A DNA stretch of 64,000 nucleotides from Microstegium vimineum (GCA_022036555.1 CM039120.1:7230179-7294178); one strand, 5' to 3'; shown: positions 12,661 through 24,359, counted from the stretch's first letter. Made by a program: numbers and translations. The notes: generated from the letters alone by a model not told the origin.

Positions 12661-13137
12661 AATGTGACCGTGATTCGAATCGTTAGCCTGCATACTATTC
12701 TCCCCAACACCACCATGCCACCAACACGTCCCCGCTGGGTAGTCCGGTTCAGGCAAAAAGAGGGCAACCATGAAAAGACAAGAGGATAAAAGGGATCACC
12801 GCCGCTCTCGCTAGCAGCAGCAGCCACACCGCCTACCCTCTAGGCTCTAGCTCTCGCTCTAGGTTCCAGGCTTGAGGAATCAGGCGGGCCATCCTCTGTT
12901 TCTGTTCCTGCTACTGTTGCCCTCCCTATCTTTCTCTCCCATCGCTTTCTTATCCCGCCCCTTCCCAAGCCCAGAGCAGAGACCACTCTCAGCTGCCATC
13001 GCAACTTGCCGCCGCCCGTGCCCGTGTTCTTGATATCTCTCTCTCGCTGTCGTCGCACCCACATCTTTCAAGCTTGTACCACTCGATTGCTAGCTAGTAA
13101 GGTGACCAAGCTCCTCGTATCGCTTGGCAAAAGAGAC

Positions 13138-14139
13138 ATGAGTCAGGAGCGCCTGTACCAAGATCGCAAGGACGTGCCGCCGCCCCACTTCACCACGACG
13201 CCGCCATCCCACCACCACCACCAGCAGCAGCAGCTGGAGTGCTTCTCCGACGAGGTGGATAGCCGCGGGAGCGCGGAGCAGAAGGAGCCCGCAAGTGGTG
13301 GGGCACTGGTGGTGGTGTCAGGCGGCGGCGACGGGGCGAGCATCGAGTTGTCCAAGAAGCGGAGGGGCCGGCCGCCGGGGTCCAAGAACAAGCCGAAGCC
13401 ACCCGTGGTGATCACGCGGGAGGCGGACCCAGCCGCCGCGATGCGGCCCCACGTGATCGAGATCCCTGCGGCTGCGACGTGGCCGACGCGCTCGCGCGCT
13501 TCGCGGCACGCCGGAACCTCGGGATCTGCGTGCTCGCAGGAACAGGCGCCGTCGCCAACGTGTCGCTCCGCCACTCGATTCCCGGCGCGGGTGGCGCACC
13601 GACGACGACCGCCATCGTGTTCCACGGGCAGTACGAGCTCCTGTCCATCTCCGCCACGTTCCTTCCCCGGCCATGTCCGCCGTGGCGCCGCACGCCGCCG
13701 CCGCCGCCGCGTGCCTCTCCATCTCGCTGGCGGGGACGCACGGGCAGGTCGTCGGCGGCGCCGTGGTCGGCCGCTGTACGCCGCGTCCACCGTCGTCCTC
13801 GTCGCTGCCGCCTTCACTAACCCCACCTTCCACCGCCTCCCAGCCGACGACGACGCGTCCGTGTCCGCCTCCGTCTCGCTCTCCGCCGGCAGCGGCGACC
13901 CCGTCGTCCCCGTGGACGAGCACCGAGCCGGCGGCCGCGGCCAGCACCACACCGGGGAGCAGACGCCGCAAGAGCATCATCGTCCTCTCGCCGTTCGACG
14001 CCAGCCCGCGCCGCACCTTGTCTCGGCACCGCAGCCTGTGGAGCCGCCGTGCGGCGGCCCACCGGCCGTGCCCATCTACGCCGCCGCTTGCCACCCGCAG
14101 CCGCAAGACGTGATTTGGCCGCCGCCGCCGCCGTACTGA
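13138..14139 (+). CDS. AT-hook motif nuclear-localized (AHL) protein, single exon, with three -1 frameshifts
   Basis: AHL proteins bind AT-rich DNA in the nucleus through an AT-hook and assemble through a PPC/DUF296 domain, and act as transcriptional and chromatin regulators of growth. The ATG at 13138 opens MSQERLYQD. A type I AT-hook RRGRPPGSKNKPKPP follows at about residues 75-90, then RPHVIEIP and the PPC core: CDVADALARFAARRNLGICV and LAGTGAVANVSLRH, then GQYELLSISATFLP and LSISLAGTHGQVVGGAV. The C-terminus is PQDVIWPPPPPY. The PPC is split over three frames. One base appears lost at about 13467-13470 (GG to G), 13665-13668 (C5 to C4) and 13770-13772 (C3 to C2). The sum is three bases, so the end returns to the starting frame. 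The conserved GRFEIL segment reads GQYELL. The gene is intronless, as in clade A AHLs. A GATAAAAG at about 12784 could be its TATA region. It is either a real gene with consensus errors or a young pseudogene. Confidence 0.85.
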   Translation: MSQERLYQDRKDVPPPHFTTTPPSHHHHQQQQLECFSDEVDSRGSAEQKEPASGGALVVVSGGGDGASIELSKKRRGRPPGSKNKPKPPVVITREADPAAAMRPHVIEIPAAATWPTRSRASRHAGTSGSACSQEQAPSPTCRSATRFPARVAHRRRPPSCSTGSTSSCPSPPRSFPGHVRRGAARRRRRRVPLHLAGGDARAGRRRRRGRPLYAASTVVLVAAAFTNPTFHRLPADDDASVSASVSLSAGSGDPVVPVDEHRAGGRGQHHTGEQTPQEHHRPLAVRRQPAPHLVSAPQPVEPPCGGPPAVPIYAAACHPQPQDVIWPPPPPY

Positions 14140-15606
14140 TCGCGCTCCGCGCCCAGTGATGATCAATCATCGGCGGGACGCGTCTACCACTGCATTCGCT
14201 ACATGTAAGCAGGTTAGTGACGTGACGGTGCGCGCTCCAGCGCTCCATCTACATTGACCTTTAGCTCCTCCTAGGGTTTAACTTCTCTCTTTGCTCGTTG
14301 ATCTGCATTACAAGAAGCTCGCACACCGCTGCTATTGTTTTTTTAAAAAACTACTTGTAACATGCAGCTAGACAAGCAGTAGTGCGTCAGTTTTTGTGAT
14401 CCTTTTCGGTGATTGAAATCTAACTGGATCTGGGAAGAAGGTGAAAAATCTCCGTTCGGTTCGCATCCGTCTGATTTATCAGCTACCATGTTTTTGTTTT
14501 ACAACAAAATAACGTGATAGTTTTTTTCTTTTGCAACAAAGCAAAACCGCATCGACCTGTTTTTACTGTTTATATATCAGCTGCGTAAACCATGTCCGAA
14601 CATCCTCGTGTTGCGAGTAATTTGAACGTGCCACTATTTGATGGTTCGATCGTTTCGTTCATTTCTGCAAAGAATTACAGTAAAATCAGGCAATCAGTAG
14701 CACCTGATTGCTAGTCATGTGCACAGCAGTCTTCTCTATATACTTGCTGGCCTAACTTTCATAGCTGTTCAGACCTTGGTATAGTTATCGTCAGGTCAGG
14801 TAGGTCTGATTGGTGCTTCTCTTCTGTATGGTATGGGCCTCGGGCGATGCCAGCAGAACACTCATATTGTCGTCTGTCTAGTTGGAACCCGTAGAAATCA
14901 CAAAGAATCTAGGAGTAGGCCATTGCCAGTAGAAGATTGTTATCGGATTGTTCATAAAGTTTTAGATATCTTTTATAGTATGTGCAGTTCATGTATAAAT
15001 ATCAATATCCTTTTAAGAAATTAGGTTAACCACAAGCGCTCTCAGACACACAAAAAAAAACATGAACCCATAGCGATGACAGAGACCTGATGACGGCTTG
15101 TTAGGTTTGATCGTTTTGGTGGTTTTGGTGGCTGATAAGCCGGCTGATATTATTTTTGGTTGTTTTCTGTGAGAGAAAAACACTGTTTTGGTGGCTGATA
15201 AGTCAAACAAAGGGTTGTCGCTGCATTCTAAACGGCCGTTTGATCTTTGCTATGTCAGCGCGGTATAACTTTTTGGTTAATTCTCTGTGCGGCTGAATGG
15301 CCGAAGTTATTTTTCGGTGTTATTTTGAGAGAAAAATAATGTATCATAACTGATAAGTGTTAGACTGATAAGTTTAAGTAAATAAGACGGTAACTTGCCA
15401 TGATACTGTAAACGACTAAACACGTGACCATTGTTCTAATCTCTCTCTTCTTAACTAGTAAAAGCAATGCATCTCCCAATTGTTTGATCCAGTTTGATAT
15501 ATCAAATCTAAATGAGCGAGGGTCTCTACGTATTTCATATACCTTGTTTTCATTTTTTTTTACAAATCACATTACACATTTATACACGCTTCTCCCTACG
15601 GACATA
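14140..15606. other. Intergenic; hAT-like GCTGATAAG relic
   Basis: 3' flank of the AHL gene. Around 15080-15390 are repeated phrases GGTGGCTGATAAG, GTGAGAGAAAAACACTG and CTGATAAGT in both orientations, typical of a common grass MITE whose ends I cannot fix. No coding signal. Confidence 0.5.
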
Positions 15607-15991
15607 CTCCCTATATTTTAAATTATAGGTTATTCCAAGAATCTTGAAAAATCAAAGCATCTGAACTTTAAATAAAATTATTGTAAAAATTATAAATATT
15701 TATGACATCAAATAGACATATTATAAAAATATAATTGATGAAGAATCTAATGATACTTAGCTGATATCATAATTGTTATTATATTATCATATAACTTTTA
15801 TCAAATTTGAGAAGCTTTGACTCTCCAATATTGTGTCGCTCTATTTCTGGCGTGTTTTCCTGTCGGTACACTGACAGAAAAATTGAAATACTATTTTTTC
15901 TATCGGTATTTTGCATTTTTCTGTCGGTTTCGTACCGACGGGAAATCTTAGTTTCCTGTAATGAATGACTTATAATTTAGAATAGATGGAG
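15607..15991. mobile_element. Stowaway-like MITE carrying an inserted segment
   Basis: Left CTCCCTATATTTTAAATTAT and the complement of right ATAATTTAGAATAGATGGAG form the inverted ends, with TA at 15605-15606 and 15992-15993. Between about 15825 and 15962 the normal interior is interrupted by a segment with CCTGTCGGTACACTGACAG and CGGTTTCGTACCGACGGGAA hairpins, unlike the AT-rich MITE body. Confidence 0.65.
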
Positions 15992-16477
15992 TATTTTGTA
16001 GACATTCTACTCTCTCCACACTTATGAGCATTTTTGAAATACGAGATTGATCATAGACGTTTTGCTTGGCTACATCAAATAACCGTGAAAAATAATACTC
16101 CACCGTGTTAAGTCGAGAATATAGACCCGAATGGACAGGTTATACTTTTAAAAAACTCAACCATCTAAACTAAGCTCAATTCATATTTTTTACTTTTTTT
16201 GCTTACTTAATGCAATCTGAATCTTATCTTTTTTTTACCAGAATTACAACGAAAAGATGCAGCGGAGCCTGTTGTCTCATCAATCCCAACAAGCTAGTAT
16301 GGCTTAGGATCATTTTCTTTTTCTTTATAACGGGTGAATCAGGGCCACTGCCCACTGATTTCAGATTGGATGATTCCAACGTTTTCTCCAAGTTTTTCCT
16401 CCGTCTTCGCTTCCAGCGGTGGGTGGTACGTACTTCGCATTACCGTGCCTCTTGTAGCCACCGGCAGGTCAACCTAA

Positions 16478-16722
16478 GAGCAAATATTATGGTGGGATGT
16501 AAAAAGACTGAATGCTAAGGTGAAGGAGAGAGAGGAGAGAAGAGAGAAGAGAAGTGGGTTGGAAGCTTATAGCTAGCTCGGGCATAAGAACCAAAAAATT
16601 CTATGAGATAGACATGTGGACCATATATTAATAAAGTAGAGTGTATTATTATATGAGTGGGCTGGGAAAAAGCTGTAAGATTCGTTACAGCCTACTTATG
16701 TGATGTACTATAATACTTGCTC
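16478..16722. mobile_element. Tourist-like MITE (TAA duplication)
   Basis: GAGCAAATATTATGG at the left and the complement of CTATAATACTTGCTC at the right form the inverted ends. TAA lies at both borders (16475-16477, 16723-16725). About 245 bp, with a GA-rich interior. Confidence 0.7.
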
Positions 16723-17089
16723 TAACTGACTGAACCTTTTCTAATTAAGCTTAACATTGGAGAACACAAAAACCCTAAACACCATGCAAATTAAACTTCC
16801 TTTCTCTGAAAACAATTCAGTGGAAACTATCATTGTAAAGAGCATCCAAACACATAAGAAATGTGTAGTTTTTCTTTCGAAGTATTCATAAATTTACGTA
16901 GAAGTCACATACGCTGAATGATTAAGGCATGTTCAGCGGCGCTTATTCGCACTGGCTACTGTTTGAACGGTGCTGCGTGAGGGATATTTCAACAGTATCC
17001 CTATATATAGCTTCGCAGCCGTTGCCGTGGAACGAGGACGAGGGAGCTAGGTAAGAGAGAATAAGACTCTCGGAGTGTTAGACGGTTAT

Positions 17090-17539
17090 GACCATGTTTG
17101 GATCTCAGGGCTAGAGCTAGTTTGAGCTAGTTTGCACCCAACTAACCCAAAAGTATCCAAACAAAAAAGTTAGGTTGGGTTAGTTGCAACTAGTCCATCC
17201 AAAAAATTAGCTCCCCAAAGAGGTGATTATTTGAGCTAGTTTGACCTGGTTGTGGTGAAAAGTGAGACCCACCTCATATGCAACTAAAAAAATGTTATAA
17301 CCTACAAACCAAACATCCAAATAAAATTCCGATTACACCATTAAATTCGTTATAATAAATACTTTAAAATAAAATCTCACGTGGATATATTTGAATGATT
17401 TATAAAAATAATTTATTATCAAACTAACTCAAACTAGCCTTGAATCCAAACACTTCCTTGGTTAGAGCTAGTTTGAGCTAGTTTACAAACTAACTTTAAC
17501 CTCTAGCTCTAACCGAGCTAGTTTGATCCAAACATGGTC
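17090..17539. mobile_element. 450-bp MITE with perfect 15-bp inverted termini
   Basis: It starts GACCATGTTTGGATC and ends GATCCAAACATGGTC, with TAT on both sides (17087-17089, 17540-17542). GAGCTAGTTTGAGCTAGTTT-type subterminal repeats occur at both ends. Non-coding. Superfamily uncertain: the 3-bp duplication would suit PIF/Harbinger. Confidence 0.8.
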
Positions 17540-17734
17540 TATATATGTGATGTGAAAGGAAGAAAATCACGACATTAGTTAACAATGGTCTTGCTCACGA
17601 AAACTTCGTCAGTGATAGGGAAGACTCACCAGTTTTCCATAGATCCCATTCCATCCGTTTCTCTCCTTCGTACGCGCGCGTGCTTCAATCTTGAAAACTG
17701 GTGACAGGCCAGAGCGTTTGATGGACATGGACTA

Positions 17735-17849
17735 CTACCTCCGTACTATAAAAAAACGTAATTCTAGCTTTATTTTCGTCCTATAAAAAACGTAATTTTA
17801 GCTTGTTCAGATTCATTGTTAAAATTACGTTTTTTTTTTATGGAGTGAG
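17735..17849. mobile_element. Short Stowaway-like MITE
   Basis: CTACCTCCGTACTATAAAAA and the complement of TTTTTATGGAGTGAG form the ends, with TA at 17733-17734 and 17850-17851. It is 115 bp and nearly all inverted repeat (ACGTAATTTTAGC / AAAATTACGT). Confidence 0.75.
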
Positions 17850-20497
17850 TACGTACTGTTCTTGCTGGCCGACGGCCGTCAGGTACCTTTGTACCATGCC
17901 CTTCTGATCTTGTCAGTACGCCATCGTCAAGAAGCAGGGAAACGGGGGCTCAAATTTGGTTGCCTGGCTCGGACGCGACGCTCGGTAGTCAGTCCTCCCG
18001 GAGTCCCGGTCCTAAAGTTGGTTTCGCCTTTCGCCTTTGCCCTGCCGGCAGGCCGCGCAAGCCTGCGCTCCGCCTGCCTGCAGAGGCAGCGCCGGGGCTG
18101 GCCGGACCTGTAGGCCGCTGAGCCGCGCACCGGGCACATAGCAGAAACCGGAGATACTACTATTAATTAACCAGCGGGTCGACGAGAGCGACCGAGAGAG
18201 AGAGAGGGCAGTCCGCGGCAGACCGACGAGCGCCGCGTGGGTATCTTCCTGCTGTAGTAGTAGTACTCCTACCTGGCTGCGTGTAGCCTGCGTCGGGAGC
18301 TTTTTATTTCTCGTTTGCTGAGCTCTAGCGCTGCTGCTCTGCCTCTGCCCTCTGGTGCTGCGCGGCACTAGTATCACTGTACTATTAGCAGGGCTAGAAG
18401 CAGCTCAGGCCTCTAGCTAGGAACTGTTGTAGGGTTGTGTCCTATGAGAAGAACTGTTCATGCTGCCGTGCATGTCCGTGCTTCACCGTACAATATTATT
18501 TGAAATTTATCATAAAGCTGATGCTCATGTTTAGATTCAAAATTTGTACGAAATAATTCTATAAAATACGGTAGCATATCGCTTATATTTAGTAATTATT
18601 GTCCAACTATAAAATAACTAGACTTAAAAGATTGATCTCTCTCAAATAATAGATAAACTGTATAATTAGTTATATTTTTTTATCTATATTTAATGTTTTA
18701 GACATGTATTTAAAGATTTGATGTGATAGAGAATCTTATAAAGTTTTAGAAATTTAGCAATCTAAATAGGGTCTAAGTTTAGAACTAAAGTTAAAGATGG
18801 TAAATGAAGAATCGCCAATTTGAAATGAACAACTACATGTGTCTATCGATTCTAGGTATGTGTAGAATAAATTATGAGTAAAAAAAAAATCAAAACAGAT
18901 CTATATAATTTAAAAGAGCCGGAGTGGGCGAGAGAGGCGAGTGAGGGTGGGGCGGGAAAAAATTCAGCCCCGTGTAAAGATTGTCGTTGCTACTCCGTGA
19001 TCTCCGCTGCCTTATTGGAGGGACAACGCTTGCCCCTGTGGATCGGGATGTGTCACGTCAGAGTGTTGTCATTCTAGCATGCATAGAGCAGCAATATTGA
19101 TATGCCGCTCCATGAGCGGCCGAAAGTGTTAATGTTTTTTTTTTTAGAAAAAACTTTCAATGACAAATTTAAAAAAGTGTTAAAAATCAGCATTTGGTGG
19201 GGGCGCTGTGCTCCCGTGCTCTTTATGCAAACTCATGCACACAGGTTTAGGTCGATCCTGCTAGTTCCGCCGGTGAAAACTGAAAAGGCTGCGCTGGCTT
19301 TATGTCGATTGGCCTGTAAAGAAAAGAAAATAAAAGAAAAGAATCACCACGGATAGAGATGCAGACAAGGGACAAGGAAGCTTGAACGCCATCACTCGAC
19401 CGGCGCCGGAGTCTGGAGGGAGAACCACCGCGCAGAAGGGGGTGCTGTGCATGCGCTCGGCTTTTGTTGCGTGCAAAGAGCGCGCCGGTGCAGGCTTCCG
19501 ATCCGTGGTCGTATGGTCTTTCGTTTCGCGTGTGGGTTGGCTTATGGTGGCTTTGCTCGGTGCTTTTGTACTTTAAGTAAGCAAAGTAGTGCATGCGGCG
19601 GCCGGCCGGCCGGGCCCTGGATCGTATCTTGCATCTCTGACTCTGAGGAAAGCCAAAGCTTGAGACTGGGCTTTCGGAGCTGGTGGGCCACAGGAATTGA
19701 GTACATGTCTTGCCTTTTGTGTCCACTCCATACCCTGCTATACACAGCAGACAGACACACTGCCGTTCACACTGCATTGGTTTCTCTCCTTTTTCAGCCG
19801 TTCTCAATTCCTGTGGTGCTACCGTAGAATACGTCTTAGTGCATGCTTGGAACGGAGGATTTTTTCTCTTTTCCTGTACTTTTTTAATTGAAAATGAATT
19901 GATTCCTATAAAATTCCTGCGTAATTTCTGTAAAATTCCTACGTTCCAAACAGACCCTTAAAGTTTCATCGGAATCCGCTAACTATATTGTCACCGGCGG
20001 CGAATTATTTACACGGCCGGGCACTGCACTCATTTGTACGTGCATGCGAGAAAGTTGATAACTTTACAGTGATTTACCTAATGCGCACTTCAAATATGTG
20101 TCCGTGCTTTTTTACTGCTCAAACGGACCTGTTGTTCAGTCCAAGATGCGAATACAATTTTCGTTTACGGTATAGGGCCATAGGGGTCAACATTGGAGGG
20201 TTTTCATGGGCCATCCAATGATTTGGGGCTCGCTCAGAAGCATAGATGCTATATTTTAGCGACAGGAGTCTTCAAAGGCTAAAACCAGTATATATATAGG
20301 GGGATAAAAGAGCTCAATTCAACGTGAAAACTATACTATATATGCAGTTTTCAGTTTTCACCGCGCGGAAAGCGTGGTTAGCTACAATTGTTGGAATCGC
20401 TTTCTATCGCTTCTCATCGCCTCCATAAAATATTGTATTTTGTTAATTTTTATCGTTTAAGGGTAGTTTGGTAATTGAGCTGGCTAAGTCCCCACCC
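17850..20497. other. Intergenic, mixed repeats, no gene recognised
   Basis: ORFs on both strands around 17860-18380 and 19240-19830 are GC-rich mirrors without domains. A decayed hAT-like MITE spans about 18529-18770 (TTTAGATTCAAAATTTGTAC ... TTTAGCAATCTAAAT). Another, with GTGCATGCTTGGAACGGAGG ... TACGTTCCAAACAGACCC, spans about 19840-19958. A 14-bp perfect inverted repeat lies at 19688-19701 and 19803-19816. (GA)n occurs near 18190-18207. Confidence 0.5.
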
Positions 20498-20505
20498 CCA
20501 CCACC
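20498..20505. repeat. hAT target site duplication, left copy CCACCACC
   Basis: Identical to 25458-25465 on the other side of the element. The site lies in a C/A-rich stretch (CCCCACCCCCACCACC), so the match is slightly less informative than a complex octamer, but it coincides exactly with the CA...TG termini. Confidence 0.9.
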
Positions 20506-20700
20506 CAGGGTTTACCTTACCGAACCGGATCCGGTAACCGCCGGTGGCCGGTCGGGCGGTTACCGGTCGGTTTGACCGGTTACCGGTCCAAACCGAACGG
20601 TTTGAATTTTGAATTCAAACCCCACAGTGCAAACGGTTTTGGACCGGTAACCGGTCGGTTAGGGCCGGTTACCGACCGGTTTGAACGGTAACCGGTCCAA
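20506..20700. repeat. hAT left end: inverted terminus plus GGTWACC array
   Basis: GGTAACC or GGTTACC starts at 20533, 20558, 20578, 20646, 20667 and 20687, usually within an ACCGGTTACCGG or CGGTAACCGGTC context. The dense, palindrome-like spacing is unlike the rest of the window. Confidence 0.85.
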
Positions 20701-20958
20701 ACCGCCGGGTGTCTTTTTTATTTTTTTTTTCTTGAAAAAATCAATTTTTTTTTGCATGACCTTTGTGCATAATGATGTAAATAGAACACACAATTCATGT
20801 AAAATAGTGTGATACAAATGGTCAACCCCACAATAATATCATAGTGATGCACTAGCCACAAATTCACGACGGAAATAACGTAGTTCACCGTTGCAACAAG
20901 AACAAATCGTCCATGAAAATACCTCGTGCCGTAGACATGCGAACATCATGGTCACTAC

Positions 20959-23900
20959 TCACTGGCGTCGCATATAAGGGAAGATCCCGTTTCGGCACCC
21001 CTCCTCATACTCCGCGGTGGACATTAGAGCGATACCGCGTGACTGTAGCCCGGCCTTGTACTCTATCCATGATTGGCCTGTCCAATGAGCTGTGGTCTCC
21101 CGTTCCTGCACTAACATGTTGTAGAAATCCGGGTCTTGCCATTCGTAGACCCATCTAGTGGCCGGCTGCGTGCTGATGTCAGGAACGGGGTAGGTATAAC
21201 CACCACCGTACGATGTATCACTGTACGAGGAAGAGGAGTACTGTGGCGTGTCGTAGCAGTCCGTCGGGTCGTACGCTCTCCTCTGCGATTCCGGCTGCCC
21301 ATGGTCGCGGTCCTGAGTAGCATGTGTGAAGTCCGGTCTCACCTACAGCCGTCCATAATTAGTACTAGTGAATAGGCATAGACATTAAAAAAATGACTGT
21401 AACAATCCATACCTGTGAAACGAAGTCCACCAGCACCACTACCACCAGCACCATCTGGAGAAACCCCAGCCCCACCACCACCACCAACAACAACAGCTCC
21501 AGGGTCATCGTCACCACTATGACCGTCTTCACTGTCTGTTGCTGAGCTGCTGTCATCGGACTCCTGGTACCGTGGACTTTGCTCACCCTCCTCGCCATCA
21601 TCTGTCGAATCATCGCTGGCGACAGGTTGTTGCACTCGCTTCCCCTTTTTTTGCTGGTTAGGTCCCGTCTGGTATTTTCTTTTCCCAAGATGCGTGTCAC
21701 CCACATGTCTACGGGCCCAATCACTGATGGGCCCAAGATCGTCGGGGTCCACTTGGTCGCTGTCATCACAAAGAATGAATCATATTATTAAAAGTATGGT
21801 TCGTCAGTGGCTAACAAAGTACATCAACGTACCTCACGATATGGGACGGAAGAGGGATGTCCGTTTCTTCATCCTCTTCGTCGAGTACTGGAGCCTGGTT
21901 GGATCTGCCATACTCCATCCAGTCTTGAACCGGATTATCCCATTCGTAAAAGGACATTTGCGTGAACTGGTCAATGAAGTCTTCTTCCTCACGCCTAGGT
22001 GGTCCGGATGCATCCGCGAGTCGCAGCCGAAGGTTGTAGTTCACATACACTAGCTTGTTCAGTTTTTTGTGGGACAAGCGATTCCGAACCTTCGTGTGCA
22101 GCAAAGCAAATGTACTCCAGTTACGCTCGCATCCACTGGAGGATACACACTGTGCAACAAGTCTCAGCGCAAGTTTTTGCAGATTTGGAGTGCTCCTGCC
22201 GAACAGCATCCACCATTGAGCTGCAAGTGGAACCCATTATGTTAGGTACGCGCTGAAAAAGACAAAAAAAATGAGTTCAAAAGTACTCTTACATGGGGTT
22301 GTCTCGGGGTCCGAGGCCATTTTAATGGCCAGCTCGCTGCCAAACTCCCCAAGGTGTCTGCGAAATGATTCTGCCTCCTGTAATGCCAAGATAGCGGAGT
22401 GCCCATCCGTCATTTTCCCAAATGCTTCCTTGAGGCCAGCAAACATTTGCGGGGTTGGATTGAAACGGTATACAAGCCTTGGGTTGAGGACATCAGCTGC
22501 AACATACGATGCACGACAAATTAGCAAATGATAAATACTCAATATGTAGAGACGACTATTTTAACAATGGTTGAGATCGCACCTGGGCCCACATGCGTGC
22601 CTTGGTACACGTCCGTAATCCTGGCTTCCATGATAGCCTTGTACTCATGCCATGTTGACACATTTGTTCCAAAGAACTTCTCCATCTCGGTTTTGCACTC
22701 TTGGAATTTGTAGACAACCTCACACAGGTTAGGTCGCCTATCCTGATCAGCGAACCGAAGGAACCTGTAAATTGGTGCCACTGAATCGATGATGTATTTG
22801 AGTGTGTCCCACCAATGCATGCTAGACAGCCTTGCGTGAGCATAGTGACCTTCCTCGGATTTTCCCCACCTGCTATGCAAGAACTCGGAAGATCCCATCC
22901 ACTGCATAAAACGATCACGCTTCCGATGGAAGCTCTCCATGAACATGTAGTTGGTCCCAAACCTAGTGGTATTCCATTTGACCAACTCACCACCAATGGA
23001 TGCCCTCATCATTGCATTCAACTGGCCATGGTTGTGCAGCCAAGCTGAAATTCGCTTGCATGTTGAGATCATAACTGCATGCTCCGACCTTTTACCAATG
23101 TCCTTCAGCATCAGGTTGATGGTGTGTGCAAGGCAAGGTGTCCAAACAATATGCCTGTACTCATCGCTCAGTCTCTGGCATGCTCTCTTGAAGTTGGCAT
23201 CGTTGTCCGTGACGATATGCACGATATGCTCAGCACCTATCTCCTCAACCACCTTGCGAATCAGCTGCACAAGTAGGCACAACATTTAGTGGAACCGAGA
23301 AAACATAGTGCATGTGAACTGGCATAATATTTTGGACGTACCCCCAACAAATAAGAAGAATCTTGGCTCCTGCCCGTCGCATCAACTGACTTGTGGAACC
23401 ACATGACGCCATTGCAATAGATCAAAAAATTGATGACGTTCATTCTTGTCGGGCCCGTCCACGAATCACACATCAATGTGACCCCAAACACGGGCCACTC
23501 CTCCTGAAACTTTGCATACCACATCTGCAGGTCCTTCTCGTTATGATCGAGGTACTTCCCGTCTATATCCTTTCCACTGGGCGACGCGATGCCTTCACCT
23601 GCAATCGTAAGCGAATCATGAGAATAGAGAATATACGTAATGAATTGAAGTCTCCAAGTATATGTACTTACCCCACTTCTGCGTCTCCCTGACCGCACTA
23701 ACAAAGTACGGATTGTCCGCCTGTTTCCCGGGGATTCCTGCAGTATGGAAAAACTTTCCCCAAGCTTTCCCAATTGCGTCCTTCACGTTCCTTCCCCTCT
23801 ACGTCCATGCCCATGTATCAATCCGGGTCTGCTGGAGTCCACCCCTCGTACCCGCTGTCAAGTTGTAGTCCTCCACCACTGCAGGGGTCTGCCTCTGTGA

Positions 23901-24359
23901 ACTAGACCTCCGAAACATCCTCTGCAAAGGATTGCCCCCCTGCGACGCAGTACCACTACCACTGCCACCTCCACGCTCGTAAGCGCCTCCTCTCCGCTGC
24001 ACCCCCTCCTGGTACTCATATTCTGCTCTGGACTGATTCAGGGCTTCCCGCAACTGAGCCTTGTACTCGTCATCGCCAAGGGGGTGGTTGCCCTCCGCTG
24101 CAACAGCCTCTCGTGCAACCCTCTGACGAGTGCGGTCACTAGCTTCCTGTCTAGTTCTGTCGATCTCCTGCTGAAAGTACTCCCGGACGTCTCTAGGCAC
24201 CTTGGTGTAGTGGATCACCTCCGTCCCGCGCGCAGCCAAATGCTGCTTGAACCGGGAAGCACCACCCCCGGCTTTTTGTTTAAGACAGTAGTTGTATTTC
24301 CAACCGGGAGCAAGATTCTCACCATGCTCCCATACCACGTCTCTGCGGTCTCTCGGCAT
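20959..24359 (-). CDS. hAT transposase (BED finger, DUF659, hAT dimerisation), interrupted by one TAG
   Basis: This enzyme would bind the element ends and cut and rejoin DNA. Exons on the minus strand are 24359-23672, 23598-23342, 23264-22583, 22496-22293, 22220-21833, 21759-21413 and 21342-20959, all with GT-AG borders. Exon 1 starts MPRDRRDVVWEH and has a BED-like finger (W, then YC, then FKQHL). Exon 2 has the DUF659 signature CDSWTGPTRMNVINFL and VDATGRSQDSSYLLG. Exon 3 has VTDNDANFKRA and TPCLAHTINLMLKDIG. Exon 5 has WWMLFG, LQKLALRLVAQ and SSSGCERNWSTF, the hAT C-terminal dimerisation block. Exon 6 is acidic and Gly-rich, and exon 7 Tyr-rich. An in-frame TAG at 23799-23801 (codon 187) interrupts exon 1, although the frame continues with DAIGKAWGKFFHTAGIPG. 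Exons 6 and 7 do not join in the frame that gives the longer C-terminus, so that junction is uncertain. Confidence 0.88.

Noticed and set aside
13006..13137. Upstream extension of the AHL ORF
   Set aside because: The extension has no ATG (it would begin at TTG); the ATG at 13138 is the first in frame and gives the usual short AHL N-terminus.
13143..14248. Long minus-strand ORFs (269, 282 and 143 codons) opposite the AHL gene
   Set aside because: They are Arg/Ala/Gly-rich mirrors of a GC-rich coding strand with no domain; the plus strand carries the AT-hook and PPC.
19247..19827. 186-codon minus ORF and 126-codon plus ORF
   Set aside because: Overlap each other antiparallel, have no domain, and lie among MITE-like repeats.
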